Below, piece after piece: positions 1 through 7,509 of a DNA stretch of 10,437 nt; position 1 is the first letter of the stretch, and each line of letters opens with the position of its first letter. Made by a program: the position numbers and the translations under genes. This stretch comes from Syntrophaceae bacterium. GTDB taxonomy: Bacteria; Desulfobacterota; Syntrophia; Syntrophales; UBA2210. The notes beneath the pieces are model-generated. The model saw only the letters and a program-made list of their open reading frames with translations. It ran no database searches and was not told the DNA's origin. The stretch lies in assembly GCA_030619435.1 (NCBI GenBank), contig JAUXBI010000033.1, forward strand, positions 1 through 10,437. Direction: 5' to 3'.

Positions 1-414
1 ATTACCATGCTCCCAAGGCATTCATGGCTTTATTTTCCCATATCAAAGATTATAAGTAAGTATGACAGACTATTCATAACGCTGCACCTGAAACAAACAC
101 CATCAGGAGAAGGCCACTTAATTGAAAGGAAGTATGCCGGTTTTCGAGGGCCGAAAATAACAAATGAGCAACGATTGAACAGAGAAACGATAAATTGGGG
201 GAATTATGATTTTCTTCTCTATTATGAAAATACCAGGATACGTGATCATTTTATAAAATTCATGGAAATGAACCCAGAACCAGCTACCATCAAACATATA
301 GCAATCGTTCCAGACCAAAAAAAGGGCTTCGTTTTTATGATTCCTCATAAAAAAAAGGTGGCACAATACTTTGCCCCGATTTATCAATGGTTGCCTTCCG
401 TTATCAAACAATAA
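1..414 (+). CDS. Partial hypothetical protein, paralogue of the next gene (5' end outside window)
   Basis: The reading frame is open from base 1 and ends at TAA 412-414, so this is the C-terminal 137 residues of a longer protein. The Met at base 7 is probably internal: the two codons before it (Ile-Thr) align with Ile-Thr in the complete paralogue downstream, which has about 80 further residues on its N-terminal side. The two proteins align without gaps to near the C-terminus, with about 58% identity by hand count. Best conserved blocks are LPRHxWLYxPISK, KYDRLFITL, GEGHLIE, NPEP and HIAIxPxQ. There is no catalytic motif I recognise and no membrane segment in the visible part. By homology the missing part probably contains a membrane anchor. 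Function unknown. The next gene lies in the same frame, 60 nt downstream. Confidence 0.7.
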   Translation: MTMLPRHSWLYFPISKIISKYDRLFITLHLKQTPSGEGHLIERKYAGFRGPKITNEQRLNRETINWGNYDFLLYYENTRIRDHFIKFMEMNPEPATIKHIAIVPDQKKGFVFMIPHKKKVAQYFAPIYQWLPSVIKQ

Positions 415-474
415 AAGGCCGGGGGAAATAGAGGATCTATCCTGTTAAACACACCAGAGAAAGAATCCTTTAAT

Positions 475-1128
475 ATGAATGCATTTGTAACACTCCCCTT
501 TCTCTTCCTTCTTTTTGCATTTGCCGGCATGCTTGTAATCAGTTTCTCACGGGGGAAGAAAGAAAATAAAAAAGTATTTCTCTCTGCATTCAACGACCTT
601 GTGGATGTAGTCAAGCCGGATGATCAGACATTCACCAATATCGGAGGAATCGTAGGATACCATGCCAACCTCTTTTTCAAAGAAAAAGGCCCTGTCTCCG
701 AGATTGATGCCACCATTACCCTTCTTCCGAGACATGCATGGCTTTATATGCCCATATCGAAACTCATCATGAAATATGATAGATTATTTATCACACTGTA
801 CATGAGACACGATCCCCCCGGGGAAGGTCATCTGATTGAATCAAAATATTCCGGTTTACGAGAATCAGAAATAACGAATGCCCGCCAGCTGTACAGAGAG
901 AAAGTTAAATGGGGGGCATACGATTTTTACCTGTATTATGAAATGACAAAGATGCATGATTTCCTTGTGGAATTTGTCAATAATAATCCTGAACCAGGCA
1001 TTATTAGACATATCGCAATCATCCCAAAACAAAGAAAAGGTTTTATATTTATGATTCCCCAAAAAGGACAGGTTGCAAAATATCTGGCACCAACATATCA
1101 ATTGATAATATCGATATTTGAGAGTTAA
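475..1128 (+). CDS. Hypothetical membrane-anchored protein, tandem paralogue
   Basis: This 217-residue protein is not from a family I can name. Residues about 5-24 form one hydrophobic segment followed by a basic stretch (SRGKKENKK). That predicts a signal anchor, with the basic stretch suggesting the C-terminal domain faces the cytoplasm. The soluble part (about 60-217) shares the conserved blocks of the upstream paralogue: LPRHAWLYMPISK, KYDRLFITL, GEGHLIE, NNNPEP, HIAIIPKQ. No known active-site motif is visible. The ATG at 475 has only a weak, distant purine stretch upstream (about 456-463). The frame stays open back to the previous stop, and an in-frame CTG at 442 sits 6 nt after AGAGGA (430-435), so a start 11 codons upstream is possible. 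The gene ends 35 nt before the ketopantoate reductase gene and may be co-transcribed with it. Confidence 0.65.
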   Translation: MNAFVTLPFLFLLFAFAGMLVISFSRGKKENKKVFLSAFNDLVDVVKPDDQTFTNIGGIVGYHANLFFKEKGPVSEIDATITLLPRHAWLYMPISKLIMKYDRLFITLYMRHDPPGEGHLIESKYSGLRESEITNARQLYREKVKWGAYDFYLYYEMTKMHDFLVEFVNNNPEPGIIRHIAIIPKQRKGFIFMIPQKGQVAKYLAPTYQLIISIFES

Positions 1129-1163
1129 AATGAGAAACAGATAAATCAACCTGTGGAGGAATA

Positions 1164-2087
1164 ATGAAAATAGCGATCGTGGGAATAGGAGGTGTTGGCG
1201 GTTACTATGGGGAAAAACTCGCGCTGAAATATGCCGCTTCAAATGATCATCAGATTTGCTTTATAGCAAGAGGCGAACATTTAGATAAAATCAGGAAAGA
1301 TGGCCTCAAGCTGATCACGACAGAAGGTGATTTTACAGCCATGCCATCTTTGGCAACAGACAATCCAAAAGAGCTGGGTCCCCTGGATCTGATCCTCTTC
1401 TGTGTAAAGGGCTATGGCCTTGATAACGCCGCCCGTATGATTACGGGCAATCTCCATAGTAATACGGTAACGATTCCCCTCTTGAACGGGGTTGACAGTG
1501 TGGAGAGACTAAAAGCTATTTTGCGGCAGGGCAACATTCTGAACGGATGCGTCTATATCAGCACCCGTATAGTCCGACCCGGTGTTATACAGCAGACAGG
1601 GGGTTCATGTAATCTGCTTTTCGGGCCTGAAAGCGGTTCTGTTGAACCATATAGAGAAATCGAAACCCTTTTAAAGAATGCGGATATCAAGGCAGAACTT
1701 TCGGAGAATATTACTGTTGGCGCATGGTCCAAGTATCTTTTTGTAGGCCCCCTGGCAGGTATTACTTCCTTGCTGGAAAAACCTTTCGGTGCAATCATGG
1801 AAAACAGGGAACACAAAACAATGTTAGAAGAAATGATGAAGGAAGTTAAGTTGATTGCCGACGAGAAAGGAATACCGCTTCCGGAAAATATTATCGAACA
1901 ATCACTGGAAGTCACATCTAATTTTCCTTATGAAACGAAGTCCTCCATGCAACTTGATTTCGAAAAGGGAAGAGAAACCGAGCTTGAAACCTTTATAGGA
2001 TACGTTATAAAGAGCGGCAAGGAATCGGGCATCAAAACACCCCTCCATGATAAGATATATTCTGAATTAAAAACCCGCAAAGGCTGA
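1164..2087 (+). CDS. panE: 2-dehydropantoate 2-reductase (ketopantoate reductase) family protein
   Basis: 307 residues, the usual length for the PanE/ApbA family. These cytoplasmic enzymes reduce 2-dehydropantoate to pantoate with NADPH in pantothenate/CoA synthesis. Visible features are the N-terminal Rossmann motif GIGGVGG (7-13), a conserved VK pair (81-82), the LLNG block (Asn108) and the C-terminal helical domain with WSK (Lys190, matching the catalytic Lys of E. coli PanE). SSM (260-262) and TE (Glu273, matching the substrate-contacting Glu) are also present. One deviation: the residue four after the catalytic Lys, Asn in E. coli PanE, is Val194. Several PanE-like paralogues have other or unknown substrates, so family membership is firm and pantoate specificity is not. 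Translation starts at ATG 1164 behind GGAGGA (1155-1160). The stop lies 8 nt from the stop of the convergent barrel gene. Confidence 0.85.
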   Translation: MKIAIVGIGGVGGYYGEKLALKYAASNDHQICFIARGEHLDKIRKDGLKLITTEGDFTAMPSLATDNPKELGPLDLILFCVKGYGLDNAARMITGNLHSNTVTIPLLNGVDSVERLKAILRQGNILNGCVYISTRIVRPGVIQQTGGSCNLLFGPESGSVEPYREIETLLKNADIKAELSENITVGAWSKYLFVGPLAGITSLLEKPFGAIMENREHKTMLEEMMKEVKLIADEKGIPLPENIIEQSLEVTSNFPYETKSSMQLDFEKGRETELETFIGYVIKSGKESGIKTPLHDKIYSELKTRKG

Positions 2088-2095
2088 TAGCTTCG

Positions 2096-3460
2096 TCAAA
2101 AATACCAGGCAAGCCACATATAAGCACTGTCGGGTGTTTTAATCAGAACATCGGTAGACGGTATTTTGAAACCGCCGTATTCTGTGCCCCGCCCCCCATA
2201 GAATATATTTCCGCCACAGATGAATTGAAAATCCTGCGTGATATCCCATGTAAGGCGTGGCTGAAGTATACCGGACGGATCATCCATGTTATTGATAACG
2301 GTAAAGAAAATGTTGACCAAGGGATGCACTTCCATTCTGATATGCCCGCCCAGGTAATAGCGGCCCAGTGTGAACAGCTCCCCTCGATCGAGACGTTCCA
2401 TAACGCCTTTGTCCATGATAGATTCAGAGTAGTTATCATCACCCAGACCGCTGTAAAAGACCTCTACAAATCCGTAAAAATTCTTATCCCACCAGACCCA
2501 GGAATAATCCATATTGGCAACAAGAGACAGGAAATTGTTCTCGTCGGTTTTTTCATCGGGGAAGGTCCATGTGGCATCAAGACGCCATGCCGCATCCCCG
2601 AAATACCCCGAACAGCCGGCGCCGATGACCTGTTCCTCAAAGTGCTTTGCGACCATAATATCAAACTCGGTTGCACCCTTCGCGAAATGAATCTTTCCTG
2701 CCAGGGAATCCTGGCTTCCCTCCACTTCCCCTGTTGCCGGGTCGCGTCTCGGAACATAGAGAAACTCCGCATCGCCTGATTCCCCGAAAGAAATTTGGGC
2801 ATAGGCCATATCATCTCCGATCTTGTATTCCCGCTCTATATCCGTGGGTGCGAAGGGGTTGAAAAGATCCATCGGGTTAAAAAGAAAACCGTTCCCCCAG
2901 GTGACGGCCTGTCTCCCTATACGGAAGACAAACCGTCTTTGCTGAACCGTCAGGGAAAGGCGGTCGAGTCGATGATAGAGCATATAATCATCGCTATCCT
3001 TCAGTGTTTTCGTGAGATCCATAAGACGGCGGTCATCTTCAACTGCGCCTGACAGATAATTTTCTATAACAGAACCTGCGAAGAGCTCCTCCAGCTCCTT
3101 TTGTTTCCTCCTCGTATCCCCTCCTGAAAGGATGATTTCATAGTGTGTATCGAGATAGATCGACGAGCCGAGATAGAGGCGGTTTTTAAGACGGCCTTCC
3201 GCGCTTCCGTCATAATATGTTCCCGCTCCCACAAGACTGTAAAATGAGCCGTCACCGGGCCATGAAACAGCGCCACGGCATTTTATATAACCTCCCCATT
3301 CCGTCTCTATATTGTTAAAAAGATTTTTTGAAGTATCAGATTGGACCGGCGCAGCCCTGGAGTCGGCCAGAGCCGGCGAAGTGCCTGCATTTCCGCATAC
3401 GAACAGCGAAATCAGCAGAAAACCGATAATTTTGGGGCTTATTATATCCGGTTTATTCAC
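2096..3460 (-). CDS. Outer-membrane beta-barrel protein, last gene of Lol-like export operon
   Basis: About 454 residues from the GTG at 3460. A signal peptide is clear: a basic start, hydrophobic core IIGFLLISLFV, then an Ala-x-Ala site (ALA|DS, about residue 32). The mature protein shows alternating aromatic/polar strands throughout and ends in Trp-Tyr-Phe; a terminal Phe is the classic BAM recognition signal. A block RIGRQAVTWGNGFLFNPMD, then LFNPFAPTDIERE, resembles barrels of the DUF1302/alginate-export-like type, a resemblance from memory only. The start is uncertain. GTG 3460 and GTG 3466 both lie just after the ATPase stop and downstream of AGGGA (3471-3475); ATG 3487 would overlap the ATPase by 20 nt. 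GTG 3460 gives the most typical signal peptide. The gene closes a five-gene operon and is probably the outer-membrane end of that pathway. It could instead be a porin-like channel. Confidence 0.75.
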   Translation of the reverse strand: MNKPDIISPKIIGFLLISLFVCGNAGTSPALADSRAAPVQSDTSKNLFNNIETEWGGYIKCRGAVSWPGDGSFYSLVGAGTYYDGSAEGRLKNRLYLGSSIYLDTHYEIILSGGDTRRKQKELEELFAGSVIENYLSGAVEDDRRLMDLTKTLKDSDDYMLYHRLDRLSLTVQQRRFVFRIGRQAVTWGNGFLFNPMDLFNPFAPTDIEREYKIGDDMAYAQISFGESGDAEFLYVPRRDPATGEVEGSQDSLAGKIHFAKGATEFDIMVAKHFEEQVIGAGCSGYFGDAAWRLDATWTFPDEKTDENNFLSLVANMDYSWVWWDKNFYGFVEVFYSGLGDDNYSESIMDKGVMERLDRGELFTLGRYYLGGHIRMEVHPLVNIFFTVINNMDDPSGILQPRLTWDITQDFQFICGGNIFYGGRGTEYGGFKIPSTDVLIKTPDSAYMWLAWYF

Positions 3461-3467
3461 GATCACA

Positions 3468-4154
3468 TCATCCCTGATTCTGATCATCCGCCACCAGGCC
3501 ATCCCTGATATGAACGAGCCGCCTGGCATAATCCATCACCATCTGATCATGCGTGGAAAAGATGAAGGTGACGTTTTTCTTTTCATTCATTTCCCTCATC
3601 ATCTCCATAAGCCCCTCACCGGTCTTTGAATCAAGATTTGCCGTAGGTTCGTCGGCCAGCACTATCAAAGGGTTTGACACAATGGCTCTGGCAACGGCTA
3701 CCCGCTGTTGCTGCCCTCCGGAAAGTTCGGCAGGTCGCCTGCTATAAGCATCTTTAAGACCAACATCATCCAGAATGGCTGTTGCTCTTTCTCTTCGCTC
3801 CGCCGACGGAACACCCTGAAGGAGCATGACAAACTCGACATTCTCCAGAGCAGAAAGAACGGGGATCAGATTGTAGGCCTGGAACACGAATCCTATATTG
3901 TGGAGCCGGAGGTTCGCGAGTTCCGACTGGCTCATCTTATTGATAATGTTACCATCTAATGTAATACTACCAGAATTGGCGTAATCCAGACCGCCTATGA
4001 TGTTTAGCAGGGTGGTCTTACCTGAGCCCGAAGGACCCGCAAGGGCAACAAAACCACCTTTCTGTATGGAGAGATTTATGCTCCTCAGTGCATGGACTTC
4101 GACCTTCCCCTGCCGATATATCTTTATTACATCCCTGCATTCCACTATATTCAT
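3468..4154 (-). CDS. ABC transporter ATP-binding protein, LolD/MacB-like
   Basis: This 228-residue ATPase has every ABC hallmark: Walker A GPSGSGKTT (40-48), Q-loop Gln92 (VFQAYNLIPVL), signature LSGGQQQRVAVARA (144-157), Walker B LIVLADEP with catalytic Glu169, and switch His202 (STHD). The sequence around the Q-loop and the short length are typical of the LolD/MacB/FtsE group, which powers FtsX-type permeases by mechanotransmission rather than channel transport. It should dimerise on the cytoplasmic face and drive the two permeases encoded directly upstream in the operon. ATG 4154 has GGGAGA (4161-4166) 6 nt upstream. It lies 25 nt after the preceding permease stop. Its own stop TGA overlaps the candidate start region of the barrel gene, indicating translational coupling. 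Confidence 0.92.
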   Translation of the reverse strand: MNIVECRDVIKIYRQGKVEVHALRSINLSIQKGGFVALAGPSGSGKTTLLNIIGGLDYANSGSITLDGNIINKMSQSELANLRLHNIGFVFQAYNLIPVLSALENVEFVMLLQGVPSAERRERATAILDDVGLKDAYSRRPAELSGGQQQRVAVARAIVSNPLIVLADEPTANLDSKTGEGLMEMMREMNEKKNVTFIFSTHDQMVMDYARRLVHIRDGLVADDQNQG

Positions 4155-4179
4155 ATGAAGTCTCCCATATCAAAATATC

Positions 4180-5403
4180 TCATGTGTGAGCCATTGCCTT
4201 CACGGGGGTAAATCTGGCGGCTTTAATGGCCGGATAGGCACTAACCAGAAGTCCCAGGATAAGAACAACAAGGTTTGCCGCAACGATATCTTTAATGGCT
4301 ATAACGGGATAGATTACCCGGGACATGCCCGCGAATTCCATACCCTCGGAAAGTGCGGAAAGATCTATGCCTGTGTCGGCCAGAGCAAATACACTCAGAA
4401 AACCAAGCGCGTTTCCTGCCACCATACCGAGTATAAGGAGAAAAAAAGATTCGGTAAGGATCTCTTTCACAATCCACCAGGGTTTCATGCCCAACGCCTT
4501 TAAAAGACCGAATTCCCTTATGCGCTCGAATACTGCCATCAGTATTGTATTAACTATACCAAACCCCATGGCGATAAAAATCACCAGGAACCACAGGTAG
4601 ATAAACCAGTCATACATCTTTAATACCGCTGTTACGAAGGGGAGAAGTTCCTGCCATGTCTGAACATCATAAGAAACAGAAGGGAGTACGCCCCTCAGGT
4701 CATCCGCAACCCTGTCCGCATTTTTGTAATCGGCAAGGAGGATGGATACTTCGGAGATCTGATTTCCAAGCTTCAGCATTTTCCGTGCCGCGGTTATGGT
4801 TACAAAGACAAACTGCTTTTCGGTGGTCTCCATCTCGGCCTTGAATATGCCGGTTATCCTGAAGGCCCGGGAAGCGATATCCCCGTTTGTATCCTGCGAC
4901 ATCAGAACAAGTTTACGGCCCAGTTTTGTATCAAATTTGTCCGCCAGGGCTTCCCCTACGATGATACCGTATTTATCGCCAGCTTTAAGATACGTCCCTT
5001 CGGTAATCGCCTGTCTGATGAACGAAATTCCGGCCTCTTGTTCGGGATCAATTCCGACAAGTGTTACACCTCCTGAGTGTCTCGCGTTGCTCGCAATTGC
5101 GTCAACACGAACACGAGTGGTCCATCTCGCGTCCCGGGGCAGAATTTTCGAAAGAGCGGCTTCCACGACTTCCGGTTTATCTATACTGTTTTCGATAACG
5201 GGGTCTTTTCTGAAGCCCGCGTGGTGTACCTGAACATGCCCGGTAAGGGTCATTATTCCGTTTCGAACCATTTGATCCGAAATCCCGCGCATCAACGCCC
5301 CCAGAAAGATCATTGCCCAGACGCCTATAATTACGGCGGTCATAATGACAATGGTTCGACGGGGATTCCTCCATATATTTCGCCAAGCCATCTGAAGATA
5401 CAT
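4180..5403 (-). CDS. FtsX/LolCE-type ABC permease B
   Basis: 407 residues with the FtsX/MacB permease layout. There is a short cytoplasmic N-terminus MAWRNIWRNPRRT (5-17), TM1 at about 17-37, a large periplasmic domain (about 40-265), and three C-terminal helices at about 268-290, 315-340 and 370-392. The loop after TM2 reads FERIREFGLLKALGMKPW, the coupling-helix sequence typical of LolC/LolE/MacB that contacts the ATPase. The C-terminus YPAIKAARFTPVKAM is also typical. It is paralogous to the permease encoded just upstream, so the pair probably forms a heterodimer as LolC/LolE do. ATG 5403 has GAGGGG (5409-5414) 5 nt upstream and lies 13 nt after the previous stop. I infer extraction of a lipid or lipoprotein from the inner membrane; the cargo cannot be read from the sequence. 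Confidence 0.88.
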   Translation of the reverse strand: MYLQMAWRNIWRNPRRTIVIMTAVIIGVWAMIFLGALMRGISDQMVRNGIMTLTGHVQVHHAGFRKDPVIENSIDKPEVVEAALSKILPRDARWTTRVRVDAIASNARHSGGVTLVGIDPEQEAGISFIRQAITEGTYLKAGDKYGIIVGEALADKFDTKLGRKLVLMSQDTNGDIASRAFRITGIFKAEMETTEKQFVFVTITAARKMLKLGNQISEVSILLADYKNADRVADDLRGVLPSVSYDVQTWQELLPFVTAVLKMYDWFIYLWFLVIFIAMGFGIVNTILMAVFERIREFGLLKALGMKPWWIVKEILTESFFLLILGMVAGNALGFLSVFALADTGIDLSALSEGMEFAGMSRVIYPVIAIKDIVAANLVVLILGLLVSAYPAIKAARFTPVKAMAHT

Positions 5404-5416
5404 TACAGCCCCTCAA

Positions 5417-6655
5417 TTAAACTGCAGTCATTGCCTCAACCGGCCTCAGACGCCTTACCTTCAGGACAGGGTAAATGGCGGTCAGAATCGTTATAATTAA
5501 TACTATCCCCGCACCAATAGAGACAGAAAGAACCGAGAGCTGAGGATACATCCTTTCGGGCAGTCCATACTGGCTCAGAATTTCCGCGGCTCCCGAGATC
5601 ACGATCCCGTGCACCTGGAAGTACCAAGTTACCATACTCCCGGAGATGATACCGAGAATGATCCCGATAAGGGTAATCGTCACCGACTCAAGGAACAGGG
5701 ATCTCATCAGCCGGCCCGGTGTCATTCCAATCGCTATGAGAACACCAAATTCTCTTGTCCTTTCAAAAACCGCCATCAGGAAGGTGTTCAAAATACTGAA
5801 GGCAACCACCACAATCAGGATTACATACATGATAAGTCCGCTTACCAGATCCAGCTTTATGGACTGAACGATACCGGGCATAAGCTTCATCCAGTCAAGG
5901 ACCACCAGGTTTCCATCGCTATCTATGCTCCTGATTCCCGCACCCAGTTCCTTTTTTATCTTTTTTACATCTTCCAGCGATCTACCCAGGACTACCACTT
6001 CATGAACAGCGCCGCGCATGAAAAAGACGTCCTGGAAGTATCCGAGTGGCATTTGAACTGAATTACGGTCAAACTTATCCTCACCGGAACTGAAAATTCC
6101 CTTTACTTTCAGAACCGACGCGGCAACCGAACCATCATGGCCCTGGCCCAACACAATAAGTTCATCCCCGATATCCACTTTAAGATTCCTGGCCAGAAGC
6201 TCACCCACCAGGGCCATATCAGTATCTTCCTGCGCGAGGTATTTTCCCCGCCGTACCAGTTTTTTAAGCGTGGAGACCTTCGCTTCTCTTTCAGGGTCAA
6301 TACCTGTCAAGAGAACACCATAGGTTCGGTCACTGGAAGAAACGAGGGAAAAGGCATTCGCCCGGGATGTATAAGCCTCAACCTCGGGAATATCCTTAAT
6401 AATATCATCCACGGCATCGGGGTCCGGCACCACCAGCCGGATATCCATCTTGTCCCTGTACCCTTCGGCCTGCACCTGTACATGACCCGTGTGGATCTTT
6501 ACCGCCGTATTGATCATGGTATCATAGGAGCCGAACTGAAAGGATAGCATAAAGACGAGGAGCATGGTGGCAAATACAATGGCAAGAATAGTCAGAACCG
6601 ACCTCCTGGAATTCCGCCATATATTTCGCCAGGCCATTTTAATCTCGATCGACAC
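5417..6655 (-). CDS. FtsX/LolCE-type ABC permease A
   Basis: 412 residues with the same layout as its neighbour: MAWRNIWRNSRRS at 7-19, TM1 at about 20-40, a periplasmic domain, then TM helices at about 272-297, 318-340 and 375-397. The coupling-loop signature FERTREFGVLIAIGMTPG follows TM2, and the C-terminus YPVLKVRRLRPVEAM matches the family. The start is GTG at 6655: GGAGGT lies 8 nt upstream (6664-6669), whereas the downstream ATG at 6637 is too far from it. The start is 6 nt after the stop of the LolA-like gene, so the two are tightly coupled. It should pair with permease B and the LolD-like ATPase. A 26-nt stretch at the 5' end is nearly identical to that of permease B, consistent with gene duplication. 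Confidence 0.88.
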   Translation of the reverse strand: MSIEIKMAWRNIWRNSRRSVLTILAIVFATMLLVFMLSFQFGSYDTMINTAVKIHTGHVQVQAEGYRDKMDIRLVVPDPDAVDDIIKDIPEVEAYTSRANAFSLVSSSDRTYGVLLTGIDPEREAKVSTLKKLVRRGKYLAQEDTDMALVGELLARNLKVDIGDELIVLGQGHDGSVAASVLKVKGIFSSGEDKFDRNSVQMPLGYFQDVFFMRGAVHEVVVLGRSLEDVKKIKKELGAGIRSIDSDGNLVVLDWMKLMPGIVQSIKLDLVSGLIMYVILIVVVAFSILNTFLMAVFERTREFGVLIAIGMTPGRLMRSLFLESVTITLIGIILGIISGSMVTWYFQVHGIVISGAAEILSQYGLPERMYPQLSVLSVSIGAGIVLIITILTAIYPVLKVRRLRPVEAMTAV

Positions 6656-6661
6656 GATACC

Positions 6662-7423
6662 TTACCTCCCCGGGTTCTTCAACGAAGAAAGGGTAAACAG
6701 CTCGCCCGGAAGATTCTCCTTAAACAAAAGCTCTCTGTATTCAAGCAGCGTATATTCATCTTCCTTGTCCTCCTTCTGCATCTTCCAGACTCTGGGGAAA
6801 AGCTTGCCGCCGATCATCTGTATCTTAGTGCCGGTCATAGTTTTGACAAGCAGGAGATCTTCGTCATAAAATTCCTGGCTCAGAAAAATGAGATCCTCTC
6901 GAACCCTGAGCTTCTGCATTCCCCACACCACCGGCGCATCCGGTTTCGGCATCGATGTAATTACAAAAACCTTTTTCCCGGCATGAATCTCCGTTCCCGT
7001 AATCTTATGGGTATAATCATTGATAATGCTGTCCGACTTCGCCAGGTCGTTATTTGAAAAATCGGACCCCATCCAGGACTGGGACATCATTGAAGGAGGA
7101 AGCTTGATGACACGGTTTACCCTGGGATTGAATATCCACATCTCTTTCCCCTTCTTCAGGGTTCCGTTTCCGTTGTCTTTGGGGGGCGCGATAATGGTAA
7201 ACAGGCTGTCCTTCTCCCCTCTGGTCCATGCCTTGATGGTCAGAGTACGTTCCCAGCCGGGACGATGTATGGTCATATCAACTACTGAAAAGGATGCGTT
7301 CCCCCTGTAATACTTAACAGCGTCCCTGACGAGTGTCTCTACTTCTACGGCATGCAATGTGCCGCAGAGAATGGTAAAAACAGCGATAGACAGCAAAAAG
7401 ATTATGATTGATTTTTTCCCCAT
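6662..7423 (-). CDS. LolA-like periplasmic outer membrane lipoprotein-sorting protein
   Basis: 253 residues. The N-terminus is a Sec signal peptide: basic MGKK, core IIIFLLSIAVFTIL, probable cleavage after LHA (about residue 25). The Cys at 20 is not in a lipobox because Leu precedes it. The mature protein has the hallmark WMGSDFSNNDL (117-127) and KEMWIFNPRVNRVIKLP (93-109) of the 'outer membrane lipoprotein-sorting protein' family (LolA-like fold, COG2834-related). Family members are beta-sheet half-barrels that carry acyl chains across the periplasm. As first gene of the operon it likely accepts cargo from the two FtsX permeases. ATG 7423 has GGGGAG (7430-7435) 6 nt upstream. True LolA is usually shorter (about 180 mature residues), so this is a specialised paralogue and probably not the housekeeping LolA. 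Confidence 0.88.
   Translation of the reverse strand: MGKKSIIIFLLSIAVFTILCGTLHAVEVETLVRDAVKYYRGNASFSVVDMTIHRPGWERTLTIKAWTRGEKDSLFTIIAPPKDNGNGTLKKGKEMWIFNPRVNRVIKLPPSMMSQSWMGSDFSNNDLAKSDSIINDYTHKITGTEIHAGKKVFVITSMPKPDAPVVWGMQKLRVREDLIFLSQEFYDEDLLLVKTMTGTKIQMIGGKLFPRVWKMQKEDKEDEYTLLEYRELLFKENLPGELFTLSSLKNPGR
6664..6669 (-). promoter_or_regulatory. Shine-Dalgarno site deciding the GTG start of permease A
   Basis: The minus strand reads GGAGGT here, 8 nt before GTG 6655. It overlaps the TAA stop of the LolA-like gene, so translation of the two genes is probably coupled. No comparable site precedes the alternative ATG at 6637. Confidence 0.6.
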
Positions 7424-7480
7424 TTATCTCTCCCCACCTTACCATTTGCCGGATATCTGATCCCGCATTTGTTTCATAAA

Positions 7481-7509
7481 TCGGTAGCATAGCCGGGCTG
7501 AAATGTCAA
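7481..7509 (-). promoter_or_regulatory. Candidate sigma70-type promoter for the Lol-like operon
   Basis: On the minus strand a perfect TTGACA (-35; plus-strand 7504-7509) is followed after 17 nt by TACCGA (7481-7486), a poor -10 match. It lies about 58 nt upstream of the LolA-like start codon. The -35 is strong but the -10 is weak, so either an activator or a different sigma factor may be involved, or the match may be chance. Confidence 0.3.

Noticed and set aside
1553..1915. 120-codon minus-strand open frame
   Set aside because: It is antisense to panE, which has clear conserved motifs in the other strand. No ribosome site or recognisable protein features.
2081..2105. Bidirectional terminator between panE and the barrel gene
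   Set aside because: Only 8 nt separate the stops, and I find no stem longer than 3 bp there and no U-tract.
2225..2779. 184-codon plus-strand open frame
   Set aside because: It lies wholly antisense to the barrel gene, which has a signal peptide and a proper C-terminus. The antisense translation shows no domain pattern.
7340..7423. Lipoprotein signal in the LolA-like protein (Cys20) or the barrel (Cys22)
   Set aside because: The residue before Cys is Leu or Val instead of Gly/Ala/Ser, and both have a better signal peptidase I site a few residues later.
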